Positions 1-7,148 of a DNA stretch of 21,267 nucleotides are shown one piece after another. Where the stretch lies: NCBI GenBank assembly GCA_002494215.1, contig DLBF01000176.1, positions 192 through 21,458 on the forward strand, read 5' to 3'. The DNA comes from Prevotellaceae bacterium UBA7028. Lineage in GTDB: Bacteria > Bacteroidota > Bacteroidia > Bacteroidales > Bacteroidaceae. Every line of letters begins with the position of its first letter. Position 1 is the stretch's first letter. Under the pieces are notes generated by a model, which did not search any database, was not told the origin of the DNA, and saw nothing but the letters and a program-made list of their open reading frames with translations. Made by a program: the position numbers and the translations under genes.

Positions 1-1236
1 AACATGGCAGGTCGTGGTACTGATATCAAGCTTACACCTGAGGTGAAAGCCGCTGGCGGTTTGGCCATCATAGGTACAGAACGTCACGAAAGCCGTCGTG
101 TTGACCGTCAGTTGCGTGGTCGTTCTGGTCGTCAGGGCGACCCCGGAAGCAGCGTCTTCTTTGTTTCTATCGAAGATAAACTGATGCGTCTCTTCGCCAG
201 CGAGCGTATTGCCCGTGTGATGGACCGTCTAGGCTTCAAGGAAGGCGAGATGATAGAGCACAGTATGATCACTCGCAGCATTGAGAACGCACAGAAGAAG
301 GTTGAAGAGAACCACTTTGGTGTTCGTAAGCGTTTGTTGGAGTATGACGATGTGATGAACAAGCAGCGTACAGTTATCTACGAGAAACGCCGTCATGCCC
401 TGATGGGTGAGCGCTTGGGTATGGATATTAGCGATATGATTTGGGACCGTGTGTGCAACATCATGGAGAATAACGACTTCCAGGGTTGCCGCCAGTGCTT
501 CCTTGAGATTATGGCTATGGAATTCCCCCTCACACAGGAGCACTTCGAGAGTGGACAGATGCCAGAGTTGGAGGAAGAGGTTTACCAGGAGGTACTGAAG
601 CGTTTCAGCCAGAAGACCGAAATCATGGCTACTAATGCCTACAAGGCTGTACAGTATGTATATGAAGGTCCTCAGGGCCAGATGTATGAGAACATGATGT
701 TCCCCGTTCTGGCCGGTAAGCGTCAGTATAACATCCCTTCAAACCTGAAGGAAGCATACGAAACACAGGCTCGCAGTGTGGTAACGTCATTCCATAAGGC
801 TCTTATCCTGCATACAATAGATGATGCTTGGAAGGAGAACCTGCGCCTTTTGGACGAACTGAAGCATAGCGTTCACAACGCTAGTTACGAGCAGAAGGAT
901 CCCTTGCTTATCTTCAAGTTGGAGAGTGTGAAACTCTTTGATGATATGGTGAACCGTATCAATGATCGCACCGTATCTGTTATCATGCGCGCTATGGTGC
1001 CTGAGTTGCAGCTTCAGGAGGCTCCTCAGCAGGAGATGCCTCGTCAGGATCGTGTACGCACCCAGGAGTCAAGAGGTGAGCTTACAGATGCAGGTCAGCA
1101 GCAGGCTGCAGCCCGCGATACACGCGACCGTCAGCCCGTTCAGCCTATGCGAGTTGAGAAGTTACCTGGACGTAACGATCCCTGCCCTTGCGGTTCTGGT
1201 CTCAAGTTCAAGAACTGTCACGGGAAGAACCTCTAA
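1..1236 (+). CDS. secA: SecA preprotein translocase ATPase, C-terminal 411 residues (5' end outside window)
   Basis: SecA is the cytoplasmic ATPase that drives preproteins through SecYEG. The reading frame is open from base 1 (Asn codon, then Met), so the visible ATG at 4 is internal and the gene starts upstream of the window. Seen here: the end of nucleotide-binding domain 2 with [11 protein letters not shown] at residues 1-11 and the motif VI region [11 protein letters not shown] at 39-49; then the helical scaffold and wing region, including the two-helix finger area; a Gln/Arg-rich low-complexity linker around 340-385; and a C-terminal SEC-C zinc motif with Cys395, Cys397, Cys406 and His407 that in other SecA proteins binds zinc and SecB or phospholipid. 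Bacteroidota SecA proteins are usually about 1,100 residues, so roughly 60% is missing. No frameshift is seen. It is followed 46 nt later by a small co-directional gene. Confidence 0.98.
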   Translation, partial: NMAGRGTDIKLTPEVKAAGGLAIIGTERHESRRVDRQLRGRSGRQGDPGSSVFFVSIEDKLMRLFASERIARVMDRLGFKEGEMIEHSMITRSIENAQKKVEENHFGVRKRLLEYDDVMNKQRTVIYEKRRHALMGERLGMDISDMIWDRVCNIMENNDFQGCRQCFLEIMAMEFPLTQEHFESGQMPELEEEVYQEVLKRFSQKTEIMATNAYKAVQYVYEGPQGQMYENMMFPVLAGKRQYNIPSNLKEAYETQARSVVTSFHKALILHTIDDAWKENLRLLDELKHSVHNASYEQKDPLLIFKLESVKLFDDMVNRINDRTVSVIMRAMVPELQLQEAPQQEMPRQDRVRTQESRGELTDAGQQQAAARDTRDRQPVQPMRVEKLPGRNDPCPCGSGLKFKNCHGKNL

Positions 1237-1282
1237 GACAATTCATAATTCTTAATTCATAATTAATAATTGAGATACTTCC

Positions 1283-1726
1283 ATGAAAGCTTCACAGCAA
1301 ACCATTCAGCAGATTGAGCGAACACTTCGCAAGGTTATTGCTAAGTTCCCGCAGGACTCCGATCCTCTGATGACCGACATACACCTGCTGGTAAGTAATT
1401 ATACGGGTGAGATACGTACCTATAACGACGACGATGAAGAACTTGATCGTTGTGTTGTAGAAGAGTGGATAAAGAGTCCGGAAGAGGATTTCTATGATCA
1501 GGCTGCTACCATTCTGCGTAAGTGCATCCAGAATCTGCGACCTGAGGTTGAGAAGATGAGTATCCTGCAGCCCTTCTCTTTTGTCCTGATTGACGAAGAT
1601 CACGAGACGCTTCAAGATCTTGTTATCATAGACTCGGAAGAGACGGTAGTGTTCGACCACCAGTTGCTAGAAGGTTTTGAGGAAGATTTGGATCAGTTCT
1701 TTGATGAATTGATGAAAGAAGAGTAA
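1283..1726 (+). CDS. Small acidic conserved-looking protein of unknown function
   Basis: A 147-residue cytoplasmic protein with no signal peptide and no membrane segment. I do not recognise the family. It is strongly acidic, especially in the second half (runs such as DDDEEL near residue 50 and the Glu/Asp-rich C terminus ending DELMKEE), with predicted alpha/beta character and two Cys. The ATG at 1283 is the only sensible start because the ORF begins there; the upstream sequence has no clear Shine-Dalgarno site, only an A/T-rich stretch of repeated ATTCATAATT words. It lies 46 nt after secA on the same strand, with a terminator hairpin beginning at its stop codon, so it is probably the last gene of the secA transcript. 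Codon usage looks like that of its neighbours, which supports a real gene. Function cannot be inferred from the sequence alone. Confidence 0.85.
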   Translation: MKASQQTIQQIERTLRKVIAKFPQDSDPLMTDIHLLVSNYTGEIRTYNDDDEELDRCVVEEWIKSPEEDFYDQAATILRKCIQNLRPEVEKMSILQPFSFVLIDEDHETLQDLVIIDSEETVVFDHQLLEGFEEDLDQFFDELMKEE

Positions 1727-1763
1727 TAGGAAAGGGGCTGTTTTTCAGCCCCTTTCCTATTTG
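1725..1763 (+). terminator. Strong hairpin terminator after the secA-linked gene
   Basis: A perfect 16-bp stem (1725-1740 pairing with 1746-1761) with a five-T loop starts inside the TAA stop of the preceding gene. The stem carries a GGGGCTG/CAGCCCC core. The downstream T tract is short (TTTGG), so it may rely on stem strength. No gene converges within 140 nt. Confidence 0.8.
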
Positions 1764-1764
1764 G

Positions 1765-1896
1765 TTTAAAGTTTAGAGTTGAAGGTTTAAAGTCGGTTGC
1801 TAAGTTTAAAGTTCAACAAGATAATTACTTCATACTCGTTTTTCCCCACTTTTAAACTGTCTTTCAACTCTACACGTTCAACTTTCAACTTTAAAT
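1765..1896. repeat. Intergenic block of repeated TTTAAAGTT / TTCAACTTT words with inverted symmetry
   Basis: Non-coding stretch between converging genes. The word TTTAAAGTT occurs at about 1766 and 1805, and its complement appears in the right part near 1885-1895. TAGAGTTGAA at 1774-1783 is inverted exactly as TTCAACTCTA at 1863-1872. Such simple 'AAAGTTGAAAGTT' DNA is common between genes in Bacteroidota. I see no ORF, promoter or RNA gene in it. Confidence 0.6.
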
Positions 1897-1904
1897 CTAC
1901 GAAG

Positions 1905-2561
1905 TCACTTCTTCGTAAATTTCAATCCCATATACATTCCCTTCACATTTTTGGTAAGCGTATTCAGGGTGCCCAAAGAACTATTAACCGTACTGGTCTT
2001 TTCGGTAATGGTATTTAGTAGTGTTAACAACTTATCTGCCTTCATGGCCAATTGCAGTTCGCTTCCGGTTAACTTGGCATTCATGGTAACACCTTTGTCA
2101 ACAATTGGGAAGGTTAGTTTCAGGTCGCTACCATCTACGGCCCAGTTTACAATAATATTCTTGCCATTGAACTCTATAGTTCCAGTCTTGTCTTCTTTCA
2201 ACGTCATTACTACTTTGCCGCTGTTAAAGCCAACCTTGGTAAGACCTTTCTGCATGGTACTCTCTACCTTCTTACTTACCATGCTGCTGCCTAAGGTAGT
2301 CAGTACATCTTCACTTTCAAAGGCCACGCAGGGTTGGTTGTAGGACCATGTGCCTACCAGGCTCTTTTCTGACACTTTGCTGGTTCCCAGCAGATTGCCT
2401 ATTAGGTCTGAAGCGACATCTCCGGCAGTAGAATTACCTGTAGCTTTGCTAATGGCAGTGCCCGCTACACTCTTTAGTACATTACTCAACTGTGCGTTTG
2501 CATTGCCGCAAACCATCATTCCCAAGGCCAATAAGGCCACTTTCAGCATGTTCTTTTTCAT
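1905..2561 (-). CDS. DUF4923-like secreted protein
   Basis: A 218-residue exported protein. The N terminus MKKNMLKVALLALGMMVCGNANA is a signal peptide with likely cleavage after ANA, before Gln24; there is no lipobox. The mature protein has a short helical Gly/Ala/Ser-rich region (about 25-60) followed by a beta-rich lipocalin-like domain beginning around VGTWSYNQPCVAFESED and running to LKFTKK at the C terminus. This layout matches the Bacteroidales DUF4923 family as I remember it, whose function is unknown. The start at 2561 is supported by the signal peptide and by a well-spaced Bacteroidota promoter 33-64 nt upstream. The gene is monocistronic: it is transcribed towards the secA operon, and the next - strand transcript ends at a terminator upstream of its promoter. 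Confidence 0.85.
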   Translation of the reverse strand: MKKNMLKVALLALGMMVCGNANAQLSNVLKSVAGTAISKATGNSTAGDVASDLIGNLLGTSKVSEKSLVGTWSYNQPCVAFESEDVLTTLGSSMVSKKVESTMQKGLTKVGFNSGKVVMTLKEDKTGTIEFNGKNIIVNWAVDGSDLKLTFPIVDKGVTMNAKLTGSELQLAMKADKLLTLLNTITEKTSTVNSSLGTLNTLTKNVKGMYMGLKFTKK

Positions 2562-2593
2562 CTTTTATTTTTGTTTTAGTTTAGATTGTTTTG

Positions 2594-2625
2594 CAAAAAT
2601 ACGATTAAGCGAGAGAATTTCCAAA
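2594..2625 (-). promoter_or_regulatory. Bacteroidota-type promoter for the DUF4923-like gene
   Basis: On the - strand a -33 element TTTG (2625-2622) is followed after exactly 20 nt by TATTTTTG (2601-2594), matching the Bacteroidota consensus TTTG-N19..21-TAnnTTTG. The start codon at 2561 lies 32 nt further on. This is the best-spaced promoter in the window. Confidence 0.75.
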
Positions 2626-2678
2626 ATTATTTAAAGAAAATCTGAGTGTGAATACTTCCGGAGGGTTGGGTAGGGTAT

Positions 2679-2718
2679 AAAAAAACCCCTGCTGCATATG
2701 AATTCATATACAGCAGGG
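2679..2718 (-). terminator. Rho-independent terminator of the small RNA
   Basis: On the - strand CCCTGCTG (2718-2711) pairs with CAGCAGGG (2694-2687). The intervening ATATGAATTCATAT is itself palindromic, so the stem extends almost to the centre with one mismatch. The - strand then reads a run of seven T (2685-2679). Confidence 0.85.
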
Positions 2719-2868
2719 AAAACACACTTAATAAGTAAAAACTTCATTATCGCGCCGATTCACATCGTTGCTTTATCCTTACCTCCAGAAAACGGAGATT
2801 TAATCTTCTGCCTTTCGGCAGTAAATCTTAAAGTCCTGAATTCTTGTCTTAGTTTAGTTAGTTTTATC
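2679..2868 (-). ncRNA. Free-standing structured small RNA, about 190 nt, unassigned
   Basis: A transcription unit without a credible ORF: promoter at 2881-2874, predicted start near 2868, intrinsic terminator at 2718-2679. The body folds locally into clear hairpins: AGATTTA (2796-2802) pairs with TAAATCT (2822-2828) around an inner CTGCC-GAAA-GGCAG tetraloop hairpin at 2821-2808; CTCC/GGAG at 2797-2783; and CGAT-GTGA-ATCG at 2767-2756. Two of the loops are GNRA type, which often mediate tertiary contacts. The RNA lies between the protease gene and the DUF4923-like gene, which has its own promoter, so it is not obviously a leader. Bacteroidales carry several orphan RNA classes with just such promoter and terminator boundaries, for example Bacteroidales-1. 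I cannot assign this one to a class without a covariance search. The transcription start is inferred. Confidence 0.6.
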
Positions 2869-2873
2869 TGATG

Positions 2874-2881
2874 CAAAGATA
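2874..2881 (-). promoter_or_regulatory. -7 element of the small RNA promoter
   Basis: TATCTTTG on the - strand matches TAnnTTTG exactly. The upstream part is less clear: an ATTG lies 18 nt and a TTTG 24 nt before it, within an A-rich tract. The same octamer occurs upstream of GH3 and of the second SusC. Confidence 0.6.
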
Positions 2882-3008
2882 TAGCTTTTTTTTTATATGC
2901 AATAGCAAATGCACCTTTTTTTTATTTATTTTAAAGAAAAACTATCATATTTCACTGTTTTTTGTTTTTTTTCTTGCAGATTTCACCTTTTCGCGGAAAT
3001 TAACTTGG
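2882..3008. other. Non-coding T/A-rich stretch
   Basis: Between the small RNA promoter and the 22-bp repeats, the + strand has long T runs (around 2885-2894, 2917-2925 and 2957-2972). Apart from upstream promoter context for the small RNA I see no gene or regulatory motif in it. Confidence 0.5.
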
Positions 3009-3089
3009 CATGTTACTATCAGAGAGACAGCGTGTTACTGCCAGAGAAACGGCCTTTCTCTATCAACGAAACGGCATGTTGCTATTGGA
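3009..3089. repeat. Degenerate 22-bp tandem repeat, about 3.7 units
   Basis: Units start at 3009, 3031, 3053 and 3075 (the last partial). Shared words are (C)ATGTTACTATCA, AGAGA and GAAACGG; units 1 and 2 agree at 17 of 22 positions, units 2 and 3 at 14 of 22. AGAGAAA (3043-3049) and TTTCTCT (3055-3061) can form a small hairpin. The array runs up to and over the stop codon of the protease gene (3084-3082). There are no spacers, so it is not CRISPR. Confidence 0.6.
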
Positions 3090-4689
3090 TAATTTTTATG
3101 CCGTTTTGGATGTATATTCCCTTCTTTTGTATGGAATTGAGCTTGCGACCTGAGAGGTCGTAGATTGTAGATGGGTTTTTTAATGGTGTTGGTTGGCAAG
3201 TAGAGATATTATCCACTGTGTCATCGTTTTCAATGATGAGCACGCCATTCTCCTCTTTTGTCATTACATACTGAATTAGACCAGCTGGGCAACGTATCTT
3301 CTGAGGGGTTGCCTCATCAGTAGCCTGTGAGACCAAGTAGATATAATATTTCCCTGGTGTTAGATCTGTGGTCTTAATCGTTGCCGTCCGACTTCTATAT
3401 CCGTATTCTGAGGAAACAGTTTCTCGAGAGAAATCCAGATATGTATATATTTTGTCTTTTGTCTCATCCCCATCTGCACTTTTGCAATATAGCTTTATTT
3501 CACCCGTAAATGGAAATATAGAAATGTTATATATAAATGAGGTTTTCACCCTTAGCCAGTTGCGTATTTTCTGATATTCTGCTGTAAAAGGCTCTTCGCA
3601 TGCCCATTTTGAATGTTGAAGGGATTTGTCAGGTTCGCTCTGTGCCGGCTGTATGCCGTATATGATATCATTATCGAGACTGAAATCCAACGTAAGGTCT
3701 GGTCTCGAAGTATAACGAGGTTTTAATGCAGTTATTTCGTAGAATCCGTCAGCATTGCCGTTCCATCCCCAATTAACATATATTCTTCCGTCTTCGTCAA
3801 CACCACTGAAGACAAAAGCGTGCCCGCCATCTTCGGAATCATAACCTCCTGCTAAAATGGGACGCTTAGCAGCCAGTTCCTCATAGATTATACTATCCCA
3901 TTCCTCTTTGCTATAGAATTTCTTTTGCATATATTGGATAGTATTTGCGTCATATCCAAAATTATTTACGAATGCCAATGCGGCATAGTTAGAGAGTGTA
4001 CCGCTGTTGTCGACATCATAATGCATGTGCGAAGCAACTCCGGCATCTTTCAATAGTGTAGCTACGGCAAGTCGTTCTTCTTCTGAGATTGTTATGTTTG
4101 AATAATATGTTTTCATCAAATCCCATCGATATTCCCCTTTTATTTCGTCAGGATAGCGTGCTTCCCCAGTTGTCTCGAGTGTATAATAGCCATTGCCTAC
4201 ACCTTGTGATGGATACTGATAATAGTACATGATTTGGCCCATTGCCGTTGCGATGCATCCGCATGGTGTCTTGGTGTTGTTTACTTCAGGGCACAAGTAG
4301 TTAAAGGGATCCGATTGTCCCCATTTTGTGGGTAGAAAGTTGGGCGTAACGGTATATGGCGTTGAGGTCTTCTCGTCAAGAGGTGATGTTTCAACGGCTT
4401 TTAGCCAACGTCTGAATGCCGATGGCATGTCGTTTTCTTTATAGTCAGTTGAGGAATAGCCCAGGATTGGCGCTGCGTCATTATTGGTACTGACTACCAC
4501 AAACCCCTTTTTTTCTTTTCCGAAGATATAATATGATGGCGTAGATTTGAGGATTTCCATTTTTGATGCCGCCTTTGTGGAACCTAAGAGTTTATTTGCT
4601 GCAATTTTACGCATCTTGGATTCCGTCCGTAAACCTGCCCACATAGGTATGCATAACATTAACAGAGTAACAAAAACAATCTTGCGCAT
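3082..4689 (-). CDS. C10 family cysteine protease (streptopain/interpain-like), secreted
   Basis: An exported papain-like cysteine endopeptidase of 535 residues. N-terminal signal peptide MRKIVFVTLLMLCIPMWA, then a SpeB-type propeptide (about 22-105, with YYIFGKEKKGFVVVSTNNDA), then the catalytic domain: Cys145 in CGCIATAMGQ and His290 in GGHAFVFSG, followed by VNWGWNG at 305-311. All match the catalytic and substrate-site motifs of streptopain. A beta-rich region (about 345-500) follows, and the C terminus (TIYDLSGRKL ... KKGIYIQNGIKI) looks like the short tail found on many Bacteroidota secreted proteins, suggestive of type IX secretion. The ORF is open to 4734, but I chose the ATG at 4689: it starts the signal peptide and has AAAGAAG 4 nt upstream, while the extra 15 codons encode a terminator-like hairpin. 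It follows the SusC-SusD-lipoprotein genes in the same direction. Confidence 0.92.
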   Translation of the reverse strand: MRKIVFVTLLMLCIPMWAGLRTESKMRKIAANKLLGSTKAASKMEILKSTPSYYIFGKEKKGFVVVSTNNDAAPILGYSSTDYKENDMPSAFRRWLKAVETSPLDEKTSTPYTVTPNFLPTKWGQSDPFNYLCPEVNNTKTPCGCIATAMGQIMYYYQYPSQGVGNGYYTLETTGEARYPDEIKGEYRWDLMKTYYSNITISEEERLAVATLLKDAGVASHMHYDVDNSGTLSNYAALAFVNNFGYDANTIQYMQKKFYSKEEWDSIIYEELAAKRPILAGGYDSEDGGHAFVFSGVDEDGRIYVNWGWNGNADGFYEITALKPRYTSRPDLTLDFSLDNDIIYGIQPAQSEPDKSLQHSKWACEEPFTAEYQKIRNWLRVKTSFIYNISIFPFTGEIKLYCKSADGDETKDKIYTYLDFSRETVSSEYGYRSRTATIKTTDLTPGKYYIYLVSQATDEATPQKIRCPAGLIQYVMTKEENGVLIIENDDTVDNISTCQPTPLKNPSTIYDLSGRKLNSIQKKGIYIQNGIKIIQ

Positions 4690-4702
4690 ATCTTCTTTAT
4701 TT

Positions 4703-4740
4703 AAAACGGGTTTGGGAAATTCATGTATTCCCAAACCCGT
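4703..4740 (-). terminator. Terminator or attenuator hairpin between the lipoprotein and protease genes
   Basis: A perfect 12-bp stem (4740-4729 with 4717-4706; ACGGGTTTGGGA/TCCCAAACCCGT) with an 11-nt loop, followed on the - strand by TTTTAAAT. The T run is short, so read-through is likely. It ends only 14 nt before the protease start codon, and no good separate protease promoter is visible. Confidence 0.65.
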
Positions 4741-4779
4741 ATGATTCAGTTCACAATTATCCCTTAAAACTATGCATTC

Positions 4780-5610
4780 TTATTCTCCAATAAGATCATC
4801 ATCGTTATGCTTCATACTGGTCTTGTAAACAGCATCCCCACCATAATTAACATAGTAAATCTGATAATTGCCTGTTACCATCAGACCGCCACGTGATGTA
4901 AATTTCAGTATGATATCATCCTGATAACCTGATAATTCATCATCTATAGGTAATGCAATAATAGTTCCATAGTCAGGATCTTCATACAACGTCTGTTCTC
5001 CAGGAACGGTGATGGTACTTGTTTCTGCATCGTAAACTCCCATCATGGTCTCTCCGCCATTCCAAAGGTTGAATATTTCAACTTCTGTGTCACTGCCTTC
5101 GGCAAATGTAATTGTCACAATGTAGGGAACACCATCCAGCTCAAAGCCTGTTTCAGCGTACTTATAGTCCTCTGCAGTATATGAGCCCTCAACGCCATAA
5201 ACCGGAGTCTCAGGAGTAGTGAAAGTGGTGGATTCGCTATAAACAGTATGTCCCGATTTGGTGAATACATAAGCACGAACATAGTACGTGGTTTTTTCTT
5301 CCAATCCTGTCAGGTTTGCAGAGAACTCTGCAGTCACCTCTTCACTCGGATAGTTCTTGCTGTCAGTGAAGGCTTCGTCGGATGAAACCTGGAAGCCGAC
5401 TTCATGAACATTCTCCAGGTCTGATATGGAACCTGTGGCTATACCTGTCTCATAATTAGCAGCTATAGCAGTTCCCATTGCTATTGTCGGATCATCCAAA
5501 TTCTCATATTGGGCATCAATAGCTGCCTTGTCATCCATCGTGCTATTGCAACTGGTCAGTGACAGTGCAAGGGCCACGCATGGAATCATATATTTATAAA
5601 ACTTTTTCAT
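4780..5610 (-). CDS. Surface lipoprotein with fibronectin III-like domain, SusE/F position
   Basis: A 276-residue lipoprotein. The signal peptide ends in a lipobox, LTSC, with Cys21 as the lipidated residue. Residues about 44-133 look like a fibronectin type III-like beta sandwich (EVGFQVSSDEAF, LTGLEEKTTYYVRAYVFTKSG, then FTTPETP as the exit strand), a pattern frequent in Bacteroidota surface lipoproteins. The rest (about 138-270) is a beta-rich domain I do not recognise. Its place directly after SusD is where SusE/SusF-type surface binding lipoproteins sit, so a ligand-binding role at the outer membrane is inferred, not shown. Only 22 nt separate it from SusD. Unusually for this window, it has a Shine-Dalgarno-like GGAG 8 nt before the ATG, suggesting separate translational initiation. 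Confidence 0.85.
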   Translation of the reverse strand: MKKFYKYMIPCVALALSLTSCNSTMDDKAAIDAQYENLDDPTIAMGTAIAANYETGIATGSISDLENVHEVGFQVSSDEAFTDSKNYPSEEVTAEFSANLTGLEEKTTYYVRAYVFTKSGHTVYSESTTFTTPETPVYGVEGSYTAEDYKYAETGFELDGVPYIVTITFAEGSDTEVEIFNLWNGGETMMGVYDAETSTITVPGEQTLYEDPDYGTIIALPIDDELSGYQDDIILKFTSRGGLMVTGNYQIYYVNYGGDAVYKTSMKHNDDDLIGE

Positions 5611-5632
5611 AAGATAGTCTCCTATTTATTTG

Positions 5633-7120
5633 TTATGGGTTCTGGTCATCCTCAGTGATGCTAAAGTTTTCTTGAATTTCGCGCAGAGGAATCTGATATG
5701 TCCATAAGACACTATGGGCAGGAACGGTGAGTTTGAAACCGGCGGGGTAGTTGTTGCCCTCGTAGTTGCGGTCGATGCCCTTGTTCAAACGCTTTAGATC
5801 GAAGAATGTGAATCCCTCTCCCCATAATTCGATACGACGCTGCAGATATACATCTTCTACGGTAACAGATGCCTCGTTCCAATTAGGTTGACGTTTAGAC
5901 ATCAGAACCTTCAGTACCTCTGCAGCCTTGCCACTTTGATTCAAATGAGCATAAGCTTCTGCCTCTATCAATACCATTTCAGAAGCACGCATATACAGAT
6001 AGTCGCTCAACCAGTTTGCTTTGCTGATGAACTTCACGTTTGCATATGGTTTCTTGGCATTTCTGGTTCTGGTATCGTCGCCGTCAGGACCTGTGAATAG
6101 GTTCTTGCGATAGTCTGACTCGGGAATCTGATCATACAATTTCTTGTCAATAGTAACAGCTCCCCAAAGACCTCCATAACCCGGGGCGCTGCTATCCATC
6201 CATGAGAAGAATGATGCATAGGATGTCTGAGTCTCGGTAGTATGCTTAAAGCCCCACATCCACTCTTCGTTGTTAATATCATTGAAGCCTGCATACAAAT
6301 CCTCTTTTCCCATGATTTCATATCCCTGACGGGCTGTATTGGCTGCATTGGCGGCTTTTTCCCATTGACGGGTCAGTAAATAATAACGGGCCAGCAAACC
6401 ATTTGCAACTTGAACGTCGATGTAGTTCTTTGAAGGACGCTCGTATCCTGCATCAAGTAGTTCTACTGCTCTTTCAAGATCCTTCCCGGCTTGCTCCAAA
6501 ACATATCCAACAGTATTACGTCCCTTAACGGCTTCTATCTCTTCATCCGTCTTGCCGTCGGCTGCCACAAAGTAAACGGGAACGCCTGGAGCGTCTTCCT
6601 TGATAGTGCCATCGTCATTCATGTAATCTTGGTAAACCTGGATGAGATATGTGTAGGCCATACCACGAATGGCAAGAGCCTGACCTAAAAGACCTTTTTC
6701 GTTAACGGTAGATCCTCCATTAGGATAGAGGCTGATAATGGCATTGGCTTTGTCGATAAGCGAATAGAATCCTCCCCAGATAAGGCTGGTTCTGTTCCAG
6801 TTCTCTTCACGATAGTCTAATTGATAGTCGTAGTAGTAATTCGTCTGGCCGTTTTCGTGAGACATGTCTTCGCCCATCACTTGCAAATACATGAGCCATG
6901 AAAGATACCCATATTTTTCGTGTTCTTCTTCTTCGCCTTCGAATTCTACCATTTTGGACCATATGCCATTCAAGAATACATCAGGATTGCTGGCGGCTGC
7001 ATCGGCGGCTTCCTTTTCGCCCAAATAGCGCGTATAGTCTGTGTCTAGATAACCACTGCTGCATGAGTTGAATCCCATTAAAGCAACTAAACTGGCTGCT
7101 ATATATTTTGAAATTTTCAT
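5633..7120 (-). CDS. SusD/RagB family outer-membrane lipoprotein (locus A)
   Basis: A 495-residue surface lipoprotein that acts as the lid of the SusC channel and captures ligand. Signal peptide MKISKYIAASLVALMGFNSC with lipobox FNSC and Cys20. The helical TPR-like core typical of SusD is visible (for example LLGQALAIRGMAYTYLIQVYQDY and VANGLLARYYLLTRQWEKAANAA), and the family C terminus is intact: RRIELWGEGFTFFDLKRLNKG starting at 428 and IPLREIQEN near the end. Length is normal for the RagB/SusD family. It starts 28 nt after SusC, the standard arrangement for a pair that forms one outer-membrane complex. The ligand cannot be read from the sequence; with a protease and no glycoside hydrolase in the same unit, both peptides and glycans are open. 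Confidence 0.96.
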   Translation of the reverse strand: MKISKYIAASLVALMGFNSCSSGYLDTDYTRYLGEKEAADAAASNPDVFLNGIWSKMVEFEGEEEEHEKYGYLSWLMYLQVMGEDMSHENGQTNYYYDYQLDYREENWNRTSLIWGGFYSLIDKANAIISLYPNGGSTVNEKGLLGQALAIRGMAYTYLIQVYQDYMNDDGTIKEDAPGVPVYFVAADGKTDEEIEAVKGRNTVGYVLEQAGKDLERAVELLDAGYERPSKNYIDVQVANGLLARYYLLTRQWEKAANAANTARQGYEIMGKEDLYAGFNDINNEEWMWGFKHTTETQTSYASFFSWMDSSAPGYGGLWGAVTIDKKLYDQIPESDYRKNLFTGPDGDDTRTRNAKKPYANVKFISKANWLSDYLYMRASEMVLIEAEAYAHLNQSGKAAEVLKVLMSKRQPNWNEASVTVEDVYLQRRIELWGEGFTFFDLKRLNKGIDRNYEGNNYPAGFKLTVPAHSVLWTYQIPLREIQENFSITEDDQNP

Positions 7121-7148
7121 ATTACTTTCTTTTTTTTGTTAAATACCA

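Noticed and set aside
2631..2747. 38-codon ORF on the - strand across the small RNA 3' end
   Set aside because: It runs through the strong terminator stem and T tract, so a full transcript is unlikely, and no ribosome binding site is seen.
3009..3089. Possible CRISPR array
   Set aside because: The 22-bp units abut with no spacers and are degenerate; there are no cas genes in the window.
2871..3163. Phe-rich ORFs of 73 and 84 codons on the + strand
   Set aside because: They are products of T-rich non-coding DNA and the 22-bp repeat, with no start signals, and one runs into the protease gene antisense.
4690..4734. N-terminal extension of the protease to the ATG at 4734
   Set aside because: The extra 15 residues are encoded by a terminator-like hairpin and would put a hydrophilic stretch before a complete signal peptide.
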